From: an uncultured Parabacteroides sp.
GTDB lineage: Bacteria > Bacteroidota > Bacteroidia > Bacteroidales > Tannerellaceae
Direction of reading: 5' to 3'
Assembly: GCA_910577325.1 (NCBI GenBank)
Contig: CAJTMR010000016.1
Span: 19,476-83,475 of the forward strand
DNA length: 64,000 nt
Both the position numbers and the translations under genes were made by a program. This document shows, piece after piece, positions 8,667 to 18,600 of this stretch (its first letter is position 1; each line of letters begins with the position of its first letter). The notes under the pieces were generated by a model. The model saw only the letters and a program-made list of their open reading frames with translations. It searched no databases and had not been told where the DNA came from.

Positions 8667-9869
8667 ATGGAATCAATTAAGCAAATATACCGGATCGGTC
8701 ATGGACCGTCCAGTAGCCATACGATGGGGCCGATGCGTGCCGCGCGGATGTTTTTGGAACGCAATCGGGGTGCTGTGCGGTTTAATGTTACTCTTTATGG
8801 CAGTTTGGCGGCCACAGGTAGAGGCCATATGACGGATGTGGCAATTCTTGAAGTATTGAGTCCGGTGGCTAAGACCGACATCATTTGGGAACCGAAGGTG
8901 TTTCTGCCTTTCCATCCGAACGGTATCTTGTTCCAGTCGTTTGATGAAAGTGGTGAGGTATTGGAAAGCTGGACGATTTACAGTATTGGAGGCGGAACGC
9001 TTGCCAATGAAACTTACAACGAATTGACACAAGATCAGGTCTATGAAATGCATACTATCAAGGATATACAGGCCTGGTGTGAAAAAACCGGCCATTCCTT
9101 CTGGGAGTATGTCGAACAGTGCGAAGGTCCGCAGATATGGGATTATTTGGCTGAAGTATGGGAAGTCATGCAACAGGCGGTTCGTAATGGCCTGGAAGCG
9201 GAGGGTATTTTGCCTGGTGGTTTGGGTATTCGGCGTAAGGCTTCCGATTATATGATTCGTGCCAAAGGTTACGGCAGTAGTATCAAAAGCCGTGGGATGG
9301 TCTATGCGTATGCTTTGGCTGTTTCCGAAGAAAATGCCTGTGGGGGCAAGATCGTGACTGCCCCGACTTGCGGTTCGTGCGGTGTCATGCCGGCTGTGCT
9401 TTATCATCTGAAAGAGTCCCGCGATTTCCGTGATTCCCGTATCTTGCGTGCGTTGGCGACTGCCGGCTTGTTTGGCAACGTGGTGCGTACGAATGCGTCC
9501 GTTTCCGGAGCCGAGGTTGGATGCCAGGGAGAGGTCGGCGTGGCATGTGCAATGGCAGCTGCGGCGGCCAGCCAGTTGTTTGGGGGGACGCCTGCCCAGA
9601 TTGAGTATGCGGCTGAAATGGGACTGGAACATCATTTGGGGCTGACTTGTGACCCTGTTTGCGGACTGGTTCAGATTCCTTGTATCGAGCGTAATGCTTT
9701 TGCGGCAGCCCGTGCGCTGGATGCGAATACCTTCTCTAATTTTTCTGACGGAAAGCACCGGGTAAGTTTTGATCAGGTTGTCGAAGTGATGCGGCAGACC
9801 GGAAACGATCTTCCGAGTCTTTATAAGGAAACCTCGGAAGGCGGGTTGGCTAAGATGGAACAGAAATAA
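8667..9869 (+). CDS. sdaA: L-serine ammonia-lyase, iron-sulfur type, single chain
   Basis: A 400-residue enzyme that deaminates L-serine to pyruvate and ammonia using a 4Fe-4S cluster. The N-terminal beta domain carries the GHGPSSSHTMGPMRAA signature. The C-terminal alpha domain carries the cysteine motifs TAPTCGSCGVMPAVLY and LTCDPVCGLVQIPCIERN. It therefore has both domains in one chain, unlike the split SdaAA/SdaAB form. It is followed after 19 bases by a GH43 lipoprotein gene, possibly in one transcript. Confidence 0.93.
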   Translation: MESIKQIYRIGHGPSSSHTMGPMRAARMFLERNRGAVRFNVTLYGSLAATGRGHMTDVAILEVLSPVAKTDIIWEPKVFLPFHPNGILFQSFDESGEVLESWTIYSIGGGTLANETYNELTQDQVYEMHTIKDIQAWCEKTGHSFWEYVEQCEGPQIWDYLAEVWEVMQQAVRNGLEAEGILPGGLGIRRKASDYMIRAKGYGSSIKSRGMVYAYALAVSEENACGGKIVTAPTCGSCGVMPAVLYHLKESRDFRDSRILRALATAGLFGNVVRTNASVSGAEVGCQGEVGVACAMAAAAASQLFGGTPAQIEYAAEMGLEHHLGLTCDPVCGLVQIPCIERNAFAAARALDANTFSNFSDGKHRVSFDQVVEVMRQTGNDLPSLYKETSEGGLAKMEQK

Positions 9870-9888
9870 AAATCATAAATTGCAAGTA

Positions 9889-10884
9889 ATGATAAAATTT
9901 TACACACTATTGTGTTCAGCCGCGTTAGTAGCGTGTGGACAGTCGAAACAACAACAGCAGGAGGCAGTTGTTGATGTAGTGGCCAGTGGTAATCCTGTAT
10001 TCGAGGGTTGGTATGCCGATCCGGAAGGAATTATTTATGGTGACACCTATTGGATTTTCCCGACTTGGAGTGATGTGTATGAAAAGCAGACTTATTTCGA
10101 TTGTTTTTCGTCCAAGGATCTTGTGAACTGGACGAAGCATTCGTCTGTGCTCGATACTTCTGCTGTGAAATGGGCCAAAAAAGCCATGTGGGCGCCGTCT
10201 ATCATCCACAAGGATGGCAAATATTATTTTTTCTTCGGAGCCAATGACGTGCATGAAGGTGAAGTGGGAGGAATCGGTGTTGCTGTCAGCGATCGTCCGG
10301 AGGGTCCGTATAAGGATCTGTTGGGTAAACCGCTTATCAACGAGATCGTGAACGGGGCACAGCCAATCGACCAGTTTGTATTCCGTGACGATGATGGTCG
10401 TTATTATATGTATTACGGAGGTTGGGGACATTGTAATGTTGTCCTGCTGAACGAGGACTTCACTGGATTGGTTCCTTTTGAAGACGGGACAGTCTACAAA
10501 GAGGTGACACCTGATAAATATGTGGAAGGACCCTTTATGTTCAAGAAGGATGGAAAGTATTATTTCATGTGGAGTGAAGGAGGATGGACCGGTCCTGATT
10601 ATTGTGTCGCTTATGCGATTGCAGATTCGCCTTTCGGGCCATTTGACCGTGTTGCCACGATTCTTGAGCAGGATTCGACGATAGCACGAGGGGCCGGACA
10701 TCATTCCGTATTACATGTTCCGAATACTGAAGATTATTATATTGTCTATCATCGTCGTCCGCTGAATGACAATGCTCGCGACCACCGTGTGACTTGTATC
10801 GACCGGATGACTTTCGATGACAACGGGTTTATAAATCCTGTTAAAATGACTTTCGAAGGTGTTTCCGCCCATACAATAAAATAA
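9889..10884 (+). CDS. GH43-family glycosidase, lipoprotein
   Basis: A five-bladed beta-propeller glycosidase family (arabinofuranosidases/xylosidases and relatives). The start at 9889 gives MIKFYTLLCSAALVACGQ, a lipoprotein signal with the lipobox cysteine at residue 16. Candidate catalytic residues are visible: Asp44 in YADPEG (general base), Asp167 in the FRDDDG segment (pKa modulator) and Glu213 in VEGPFM (general acid). The total of 331 residues is a single catalytic domain with no added binding module. Likely surface or periplasmic; substrate not predictable from this alone. Confidence 0.88.
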   Translation: MIKFYTLLCSAALVACGQSKQQQQEAVVDVVASGNPVFEGWYADPEGIIYGDTYWIFPTWSDVYEKQTYFDCFSSKDLVNWTKHSSVLDTSAVKWAKKAMWAPSIIHKDGKYYFFFGANDVHEGEVGGIGVAVSDRPEGPYKDLLGKPLINEIVNGAQPIDQFVFRDDDGRYYMYYGGWGHCNVVLLNEDFTGLVPFEDGTVYKEVTPDKYVEGPFMFKKDGKYYFMWSEGGWTGPDYCVAYAIADSPFGPFDRVATILEQDSTIARGAGHHSVLHVPNTEDYYIVYHRRPLNDNARDHRVTCIDRMTFDDNGFINPVKMTFEGVSAHTIK

Positions 10885-10981
10885 ATAAGAAGCATTATTG
10901 CTAAAAAGTAAGTAAAAGCTTTAGTAATAAAGAATGCTGGCGAGCAAAGTCTGCCGTCAGCTATCGGAAGTGTTGAAAGGT

Positions 10982-11034
10982 GAAAGTGAAAAGTGGAAAG
11001 TGGTTTAATAATGTAACTTCCATTTTTCACTTTC
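10982..11034 (+). terminator. Hairpin after the GH43 gene
   Basis: Arms 10982-11001 and 11016-11034 (ACTTCCATTTTTCACTTTC) are inverted copies with small mismatches and a loop of about 14 bases. It separates the GH43 unit from the iclR-led locus. The remaining 10885-11100 stretch holds no gene I can support. Confidence 0.55.
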
Positions 11035-11106
11035 GTCTATAATGTGTTTTACGACACACTTAACTAATTTTCACAAGTATTCTGCCATCATTTCTTCGCT
11101 CTCTTT

Positions 11107-11138
11107 TATATTTGATTCAAATCTGAAATAATATTTCA
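11107..11138 (+). promoter_or_regulatory. Promoter and candidate IclR-type operators before iclR
   Basis: A -7 box TATATTTG (11107-11114) is followed by two perfect palindromes: ATTTGATTCAAAT at 11110-11122 and TGAAATAATATTTCA at 11124-11138, the latter ending three bases before the start codon. The second has the same 15-base layout as the E. coli IclR operator TGGAAATNATTTCCA. It is well placed for autoregulation; that role is an inference. Confidence 0.5.
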
Positions 11139-11141
11139 AAT

Positions 11142-11960
11142 ATGGAAAGCGTTATTCCAAATATGGAAAAAGCAGAAGAGAACTACAAGGTTCCGAATCT
11201 CGAAAAAGGGATTGCCGTACTTGAGTATTTGTCGCTTCACAATCGGGGTGAGACGCTTCAGGAAATCAAGTCGGTTCTTGACATTTCACAGACGACGGCC
11301 TATCGTATTCTGAATACGCTGGTTCGTCTGGATTATTTGATTTATAATGAGGATACCAAGCGATACAAGTTATCTCGTAAATTGTTAACTTTGGGATTCA
11401 GGTCGCTGAACGAGCACAATTTGCTGGAAACGGTTTTGCCTCGTTTGCGTGATTTGCGCGATCAGGTGAAGGAGACAGCATGTTTCGGCGTGCTGGGAGA
11501 CCGGAAAGGTATTTTTATCGAGCAGGCACAGGGACACCATACGTTCCGTTTCATCCTCTCACCGGGGAAACCTTTCGAGTTACATTGTTCGGCTCCGGGA
11601 AAGGCTATCATGGCTTATTTGCCGAATACGGTCCGGGACCGGTATTTGTCTTATATGGAATTTACACGCTACAACGCCCGGACTATTGTTACGCGGGAGG
11701 CTTATTTGGAGGAACTTGAAAGAGTCCGGAAATTGGGTTATGCTATGGATAATGAGGAGGAGTTGAACGGTGTGATTTGCATCGGAGCACCTATTTTTAA
11801 TTATACGGGATATCCTTGCGGGGCAATCTGGATATCAGGGCCGAAGGACCGGCTGTCTAAAGAGGTCGTACGTGTTTCGGCAGACTGTATAAGGAAAGTG
11901 ACTCAAACGATTTCTCTTGAGTTGGGATATAGTAAAGAAAAAAAATATAATATACCATGA
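11142..11960 (+). CDS. IclR-family transcriptional regulator
   Basis: A 272-residue regulator with an N-terminal winged helix-turn-helix (about residues 15-75, with ISQTTAYRILNTLVRLDYL as the helix-turn-helix) and a C-terminal IclR effector-binding domain (about 90-260, containing CSAPGKAIMAYLP and GAPIFNYTGYPCGAIWISG). It heads the cytochrome locus. Its stop codon overlaps the start of the next gene (ATGA at 11957-11960), implying translational coupling. It probably controls the locus in response to a small carbon compound; the ligand is unknown. Confidence 0.92.
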   Translation: MESVIPNMEKAEENYKVPNLEKGIAVLEYLSLHNRGETLQEIKSVLDISQTTAYRILNTLVRLDYLIYNEDTKRYKLSRKLLTLGFRSLNEHNLLETVLPRLRDLRDQVKETACFGVLGDRKGIFIEQAQGHHTFRFILSPGKPFELHCSAPGKAIMAYLPNTVRDRYLSYMEFTRYNARTIVTREAYLEELERVRKLGYAMDNEEELNGVICIGAPIFNYTGYPCGAIWISGPKDRLSKEVVRVSADCIRKVTQTISLELGYSKEKKYNIP

Positions 11961-13732
11961 ACACACGAAAATACATGTTTAAAAACTCACTGGTGGCTTG
12001 TTTTGCTTGCTGTTGTATTTCCTTTGCTTCAGCAGGCAACCCACCGTTCTTCCCGGCAGATGTCGTGACGAATGCCAAAGGTGAGTTGTTGATGGCAGAT
12101 AAAGGGGTAAAACGGGTTGATGTTTTTTCGCCTGATGGTAAAACATTGTTGCGCTCTTTCCCGATGGATGAAGCACCTACGGGTATTCTTGTGGATGGCG
12201 ACAAGGCGTATGTGACTACATTTGGAACGACAGGACATTTACAGATATTGTCACTTCAGACGGGAAAGGTTGAGGCTTCCATTCCGACCGGTTCGGGAGC
12301 ATGTCATCCTATGTTCGGTCCGGACAAGAAGCATATATATGTATGTAACCAGTTCCAGACCACGATCTCCGAAATCGATCCGGTTGCGCGGAAGGTAATG
12401 CGTACGGTAAAGGTACTTCGTGAACCGAAGTCTGCCGTGTTCAGCAAGGACGGCAAATATATGTTCGTCACGAACTTCCTGCCGGCACAGCGGGCTGACC
12501 TTGACTATGTGGCTGCTTGTGTTTCCGTTATTGAAATGGATGGTTTCACGAAAGTAAAGGATATCCAGTTGGCAAACGGAAGCAATGCTCTCCGGGGAAT
12601 CTGTATAACTCCTGACGGTAAATATATATATGTGTCGCATAACTTAGGGCGTTTTACCGTTCCTACTTCTCAGTTACAGCAGGGATGGATGAACACAAGT
12701 GCTTTTAGTGTAATCGATGTTGACAAGCAGGAGTTCTTGGGGGCAGTCGTTGTGGATGAGCCTGAGCGGGGTGCGGCTGGTATCTGGAGCATTGCCTGTA
12801 ACGATGAGACTGTCTTTATTTCCCATTCAGGAACACACGAGGTCAGTGTGATTGACCATAAGGCGATGTTAGAGAAATTCCTGAACTATCCCAATAAGGC
12901 AGTGTTGGACTACGACCTGACTTTCTTGTACGGCCTTCGTGAGCGCATCCCTTTGGAGGGGAATGGTCCTCGCAATATGATTTTGAACGGTGATAAGTTG
13001 ATTATTCCGACTTATTTTGCCGATATCCTGAATATCATGGATATCAATACGAATGAAGTAATGTCAGTTGAACTGAATCCCGGACGTGAGGAGACGCCCG
13101 AACATAAGGGTGAACGTTATTTTAATGACGCTTCGCATTGTTTCCAGAACTGGCAGAGCTGTAACGGTTGCCATCCCGGAGATGCCCGTACGGACGGCAT
13201 GAATTGGGATTTGATGAACGATGGGGTCGGTAATTCCAAGAACTGCAAGAGCATGCTTTTTAGCCATGTGACTCCTCCCAATATGATTTCCGGTATTCGC
13301 GAACATGCGGAACGGGCTGTGCGGGCAGGATTCAACTTCATTCAGTTTTTTGAAGTCTCGGAAGAAGATGCTGTTTGTGTGGATGCTTATTTGAAGTCAC
13401 TTTGTCCCGTGCCCAGTCCTTACTTGGTGAACGGCGAGTTGTCTGATTTGGCAAAGGAAGGACAGAAGGTTTTCGAAAAGTTGAAATGCGGGGAATGTCA
13501 TAGCGGGGTTTATTATACGGATATGAAATATCACCGCATAGGTGAGGATATAGAGTTTGAAAAAGGTTGGGATACTCCGACTTTACGTGAGGTATGGCGT
13601 ACGGCTCCTTATTTGTTCGATGGGCGTGCCGCTACCATGAAGGAAGTGTTCAGTGTCCATAAACACGGCATCGAGAAGAAAGTTTCAGAGAAAGATATCG
13701 AAGCATTAACCGAATATGTGAACTCTTTATGA
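11957..13732 (+). CDS. Exported beta-propeller di-haem cytochrome c
   Basis: A 591-residue exported protein with a signal peptide ending near CCCISFASAG. Residues about 30-380 form a YVTN/NHL-like beta-propeller (repeats such as DGKYMFVTNFLPA and DGKYIYVSHNLGR). The C-terminal part resembles the di-haem cytochrome c peroxidase/MauG fold and has two haem c motifs, CNGCH at 402-406 and CGECH at 511-515. The segment RTAPYLFDGRAATMKEV is typical of the second domain of such proteins. It overlaps its neighbours by four bases on both sides. It is probably a periplasmic electron-transfer or oxidising partner; substrate unknown. Confidence 0.85.
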   Translation: MNTRKYMFKNSLVACFACCCISFASAGNPPFFPADVVTNAKGELLMADKGVKRVDVFSPDGKTLLRSFPMDEAPTGILVDGDKAYVTTFGTTGHLQILSLQTGKVEASIPTGSGACHPMFGPDKKHIYVCNQFQTTISEIDPVARKVMRTVKVLREPKSAVFSKDGKYMFVTNFLPAQRADLDYVAACVSVIEMDGFTKVKDIQLANGSNALRGICITPDGKYIYVSHNLGRFTVPTSQLQQGWMNTSAFSVIDVDKQEFLGAVVVDEPERGAAGIWSIACNDETVFISHSGTHEVSVIDHKAMLEKFLNYPNKAVLDYDLTFLYGLRERIPLEGNGPRNMILNGDKLIIPTYFADILNIMDINTNEVMSVELNPGREETPEHKGERYFNDASHCFQNWQSCNGCHPGDARTDGMNWDLMNDGVGNSKNCKSMLFSHVTPPNMISGIREHAERAVRAGFNFIQFFEVSEEDAVCVDAYLKSLCPVPSPYLVNGELSDLAKEGQKVFEKLKCGECHSGVYYTDMKYHRIGEDIEFEKGWDTPTLREVWRTAPYLFDGRAATMKEVFSVHKHGIEKKVSEKDIEALTEYVNSL

Positions 13733-14823
13733 ATTATTGCGATAAAATACATTATAATATATATACGACCGGACTGGCTACTTTCAGTGAAATGGTAGAC
13801 GCCTTGTTGGTACAGTTGCCTCAAGACGAACTGATTCTCCGTTTGGCATTCTTCGGTATGCCGAACGACAACGAGCAATACGTCTCTCGACGCATCATGC
13901 TGCGTGAGAAGATCCGTAAGTTCTATGGGAATCATGAACCGGTATTGAGTTATGTTTCCCAGCCACCTCTGAATGCCGGACTGATCTTGGAAGTCCATAG
14001 TTACAAAGCGGACGAAAACGATCATATCACTTTTCGTCGTCATGGCGGTTTTCCGTATGTCGTATTGGAAAATGCCGATGGCCGTTTTCTCTTTGCCGGC
14101 GGTTTCCATGGAGATGTGATAAATTTCGGTATCCAACAGCAGTCCGCCGAAGTATTCCACATGATGGGAGAGGTGATGCGCCGGGAGGGTTTTCCTGTAA
14201 ACAGCATCATCCGCCAGTGGAATTACATCGAGCAGATCACCCGCTTTGATGGACCGGACCAGCATTACCAGATGTTCAATAACGCTCGTGCCGATTTCTA
14301 TGGAAAGACGGACTGGAGCAACGGTTATCCGGCTGCTACCGGTATTGGGGCTAACTTGGGCGGTATATTGGTTGACTTGGATGCGGCCGTGTTTGCCCGC
14401 CTCGAATGTTATGCCACCCCGATCGACAACAAGTTGCAGATAGCCGCCCATGCTTATTCGGACCAGGTTCTTGAAGCCGCCCAGCAGAAGAAAGCCACTC
14501 CGAAGTTCGAACGGGCCAAAAGCATGACTTTTGATGACCGGCGGATCGTTTATATTTCCGGAACGGCAGCTATCCGCGGGGAAGAAAGCTTGGTAGGGGT
14601 AGGCCTTGGACGCCAGCTCCATATCACGATGGAGAACATTGATCAACTGATCGGTAAGGCCAAGCTGAAAATGCTACGTGTTTATTTGAAAGAGAAATCC
14701 TTCTATGAAGAGGCAAGCGAATTGCTGGATGGGTATAATTTGAATATTCCCATATCTTATATGTGGGCGGACGTTTGCCGGGATGAGTTATTGATCGAAA
14801 TAGAAGGGATCGCTATCGAATAA
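13729..14823 (+). CDS. Rid / FkbO-Hyg5 chorismatase-like two-domain protein
   Basis: A 364-residue cytoplasmic-looking protein whose ATG overlaps the previous stop. The C-terminal third (YISGTAAIRGEESLVGVGLG ... HITMENIDQLI) matches the Rid (YjgF) fold pattern. The N-terminal two thirds resemble the partner domain of FkbO/Hyg5-type chorismatases. Those act on chorismate, but Rid proteins also deaminate imines, and nothing else here points to chorismate. Its tight coupling to the cytochrome gene suggests it serves the same pathway. Fold assignment is moderate; function unknown. Confidence 0.55.
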   Translation: MNYCDKIHYNIYTTGLATFSEMVDALLVQLPQDELILRLAFFGMPNDNEQYVSRRIMLREKIRKFYGNHEPVLSYVSQPPLNAGLILEVHSYKADENDHITFRRHGGFPYVVLENADGRFLFAGGFHGDVINFGIQQQSAEVFHMMGEVMRREGFPVNSIIRQWNYIEQITRFDGPDQHYQMFNNARADFYGKTDWSNGYPAATGIGANLGGILVDLDAAVFARLECYATPIDNKLQIAAHAYSDQVLEAAQQKKATPKFERAKSMTFDDRRIVYISGTAAIRGEESLVGVGLGRQLHITMENIDQLIGKAKLKMLRVYLKEKSFYEEASELLDGYNLNIPISYMWADVCRDELLIEIEGIAIE

Positions 14824-14885
14824 GTGTTTCATAGGCAGGAAACGGGTAAGGAACAATATTACTAATTAAATAAACAAGAGAAAAA

Positions 14886-15647
14886 ATGAAAAAGAATTTT
14901 ATGAAATCGGCCGCTATGGGAGCTCTTCTGCTTTCGATGGCTGCATGTAATGGCAAAACATCTACTGGTGAAGCAACCTGTTGTGCAGCGGCAGGTAAAG
15001 GACAATGTACCGAACAGTGCGGAAGCAACTGCGAGAATGAATGTAACGATAATGCTAACTGCAAAAATAATAAAGAAATGAAGTATTCAAAGAAGTACAC
15101 AAATGCCGACTTCTACAAAGACGGCAAGTTCCAACAGGATGTTGCTATGGAAGCAATGAAAGACATGTTCGCTTTCTACGGTGTTCCTTTCACCGAACTG
15201 ATGGCAAAGGACATGTGGGTAACGGATTTCGGTCTGGGCGATTTTGAAAACGTAGGTATGGGTGGTATTTTCTGGATCAACGATCCTGAATACGGCTACT
15301 TTGCTCACGCGATCTATCTGCTTCCGGGACAGATGATCCCCGAACATGCGCATGTAAAGACCAAATTCCCGGCTAAACATGAATCCTGGATGGTTGAAAA
15401 GGGATGGGTCTACAACTTCTCTGAAATTGGCGACGAGACTCCTAACGCTCCTGCTATTCCCGCTACACACGGTGCGATCAAGAGTAAAAACTTCGTTGTG
15501 CAGAATGTAGGTGATGTTCTTCGCCTGAAAAAGTTGGAAACATTCCACTTTATGATGGCTGGTCCTGAAGGTGCTATTGTTGACGAATGGGCATGCTACC
15601 ATGATAATGACGGCTTGCGCTTCACCAACACGAAAGCTGCGTTATAA
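14886..15647 (+). CDS. Cysteine-rich cupin lipoprotein
   Basis: A 253-residue lipoprotein (signal MKKNFMKSAAMGALLLSMAAC, lipobox Cys21). After the anchor comes a short linker with seven cysteines at 32, 33, 41, 45, 49, 53 and 59; four of them are spaced exactly every fourth residue. The rest is a cupin with metal-ligand pattern PEHAH (His154, His156) and KHE (His165, Glu166) followed by VEKGWVYNF, similar to D-lyxose isomerase-like cupins. I see a surface or periplasmic metal-dependent sugar-type enzyme as likely. The linker could bind metal or form disulfides. It sits 62 bases after the Rid-like gene and 29 bases before the next. Confidence 0.75.
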   Translation: MKKNFMKSAAMGALLLSMAACNGKTSTGEATCCAAAGKGQCTEQCGSNCENECNDNANCKNNKEMKYSKKYTNADFYKDGKFQQDVAMEAMKDMFAFYGVPFTELMAKDMWVTDFGLGDFENVGMGGIFWINDPEYGYFAHAIYLLPGQMIPEHAHVKTKFPAKHESWMVEKGWVYNFSEIGDETPNAPAIPATHGAIKSKNFVVQNVGDVLRLKKLETFHFMMAGPEGAIVDEWACYHDNDGLRFTNTKAAL

Positions 15648-15676
15648 TTAAGTAAAAACGCCTTATAATTTATTAC

Positions 15677-18600
15677 ATGAATAAATACTATTTATTAGTA
15701 TCACTCCTTCTGTCCTCTTCTGTTATGGTGTCCGCCGGACCCAAGCAGAAGAAGGCGGAAACGTGGATTGATGCTTCAGTTAAAGCTAAAACGGAATTGC
15801 AGGCAAAGCTGAAGAAGTCCGGAATGCCTATCATCTCTACTTGGATGAAGCATAAGGCGAAAGCCGAACCCTTTGTAGTAGACCTGAAAGGAGTGGAGAA
15901 GCTGGTGCTTGTAACTGCCGGTGGTCCCGACGGTACGGACTATGACCAGGCTGTATGGGCGAATGCCCGTTTGATTAAAGCCGATGGTACAGCCGTATGG
16001 TTGGACGAAGTTCCTTATGAATATGGTGTTGCCGGTTGGGCTAACCCCAAGATGAATACGAATGCGTACGATCATGAGATCGTCATTGCCGGAAAGGAAT
16101 ACAAACACGGTGTGTTTTGCCATGCAAACGGAACACTGGTATATCCGATCAATGGTCAATACGTACGTTTTGAAGCGGAGGTCGGTATCGACGATACTTC
16201 AAGCGGAGGAAGTGTATTCTTCCAGGCTTTGAACACGGTTCCGACTTTTGTGGGTGAAGAGTTGAATACCAAATATCCGAAAGAAATCGGTATGTTAGGT
16301 GCTGTATTGGACGGCCTGGATACTTGGTTGATCACTCCGGATGCTTCCGTTGAAAAACAAGCTGCGGATAATGCGATCGCCCGGTTGAAGGACAGTGCGT
16401 ACTATTCGAATGTAGCCCGGCAGATCGCAAACGAAAAAGATCTCAATACACAGATACGCAAATATCTCGAACTGGTTGAGAAAGTACAGGAACTGTACAC
16501 GCTTCAAAACGACTTGGAGTGGCTGAACGTGGAAGCTGTCAAATTGGCTTTTGCCGATATGAAAAAGCAGAAAGGTTACGATGCCGCCAAATACGAACCG
16601 ATGTTGAACGAACTGGTACGGCTCGAAAAGAAAGGCTTCAAAGGTATCTATAACGGAGACGAGCAAGCTGTCGCCGATGCCAAGAAAGCCTTGGAATGCA
16701 AACGTGCCATTTTGTTGGCAAACCCGCTGCTGGATGCCGACAAGATCGTAGCTGCCCGCTTCAAAGTAGGTTCGAAGGCACATCAGATCATGACGCCTTC
16801 CTTAGGTACGCAGGCCAATAACTGGAGTAACCAGGAGTCTGCCGGCCGTTCCGGTTTCGATGCCGAGATCGTCGAACTCTCCAACCTGCGCGGCGATATA
16901 CAGATGCGGCAGGTCTACAAACCGAAAAATGGTTCTTCCATTGCCGACCTGAAACTGCACTGGAACGGTGATCGCGTGATGTTCACACAGACACAAGACG
17001 ACAAGCGCTGGAACATCTATGAAGTGAATCTGGATGGAACAGGTTTCAAACCGCTTGTAGAAAACGATGAACCGGATCTGGAATTTTATGATGGTACATA
17101 TCTGCCTGACGGTCGTGTGATCGCGACATCCAATATCGGTTACCAAGGTGTGCCTTGTGTAAACGGTAGCGATGCGGTAGGTAATATGGTACTGTACAAT
17201 CCGAAGGATAAGAGTATGCGCCGCCTGACATTCGACCAGGATGCAAACTGGAACCCGGTCATCATGAATAACGGCCGCGTGATGTACACCCGTTGGGAGT
17301 ATACCGACCTGACTCACTACTATTCCCGTATCGTGATGCACATGAACCCGGACGGAACGGAAAACAAAGCCCTCTACGGTAGTGGCTCCATGTTCCCGAA
17401 TAGTACGTTCGACATACAGCCGTTGCCCGGACACGGTTCGGCGTTCGTCGGTATCATCTCCGGCCACCACGGTGTGGCACGTTCAGGCCGTATGATCATC
17501 TTCGATCCGACAAAGGGACGTAAGAGTACAGCCGGTATGGTACAGGAAATACCTCACCGCAACCGTCCGGTCAAGGAAGAAATCAAAGACCAGTTGGTGA
17601 ACGGCGTATGGCCTCAGTTTATCAAACCGACTCCGCTGAACGACAAATACTTCTTGGTTGCAGCCAAGTTGGACCCGCATGCCTTGTGGGGACTTTATCT
17701 GGTGGACGTGTACGACAATGTGACTTGTCTGATGCAGGCAGAGGGCGAAGGCTATATCAGCCCGATCCTGGTACGTAAGTCGAAGACTCCTCCGGCCATC
17801 CCTGACCGTGTGAAGTTGAATGAAAAAGAAGCGACATTCTTTATTCAAGATATTTATGAAGGAGAAGGCCTGAAAGGTATTCCTCGCGGAACTGTCAAGT
17901 CCCTGCGTCTGCATGCTTATGAATATGCTTACGTGAAGACGAAGTCCGACCATAACTGGCACGGAATCCAGTCCGGTTGGGATATCAAACGTATCTTGGG
18001 AACGGTTCCTGTCGAAGAAGACGGTTCCGTGATCTTCAAGGCTCCTGCCAATACGCCGATCTCTATCCAACCGTTGGATAAGGATGGTGTCGCCATCCAG
18101 TGGATGCGTAGTTGGGTGACAGGCCAGCCGGGCGAAGTGGTTTCTTGTATCGGTTGTCACGAAGACCAGAATCAGATCGCTATCCCGAAGCGTGTGATCG
18201 CTTCGCAGAAAGCCCCGTCTGCCTTGACTTTACCGGAAGGTGGTATCCGCTCTTTCACATTCGACCTGGAAGTGCAGCCGATCCTCGATCGCGCTTGTAT
18301 CGCCTGCCATAACGGTGAAGGAAAAGCATTCGACCTGCGTGGCGGGAAGAAAGACAAGTTGGGTTATGGCACATCTTATCTGAACTTGCATCCGTATGTG
18401 CATCGTCAGGGAGGTGAAGGCGATATGGTCGTTTTGCAGCCGTACGAATACCATCCCAACACGAGCGAACTGGTACGCTTGTTGAAGAAAGGCCATCACA
18501 ATGTGAAATTGACTGATAAGGAATGGAAGACGCTTTACAACTGGATCGATTACAATGCTCCAGACAAAGGTTATTTTGATGCAAACGTATTGACAGATCT

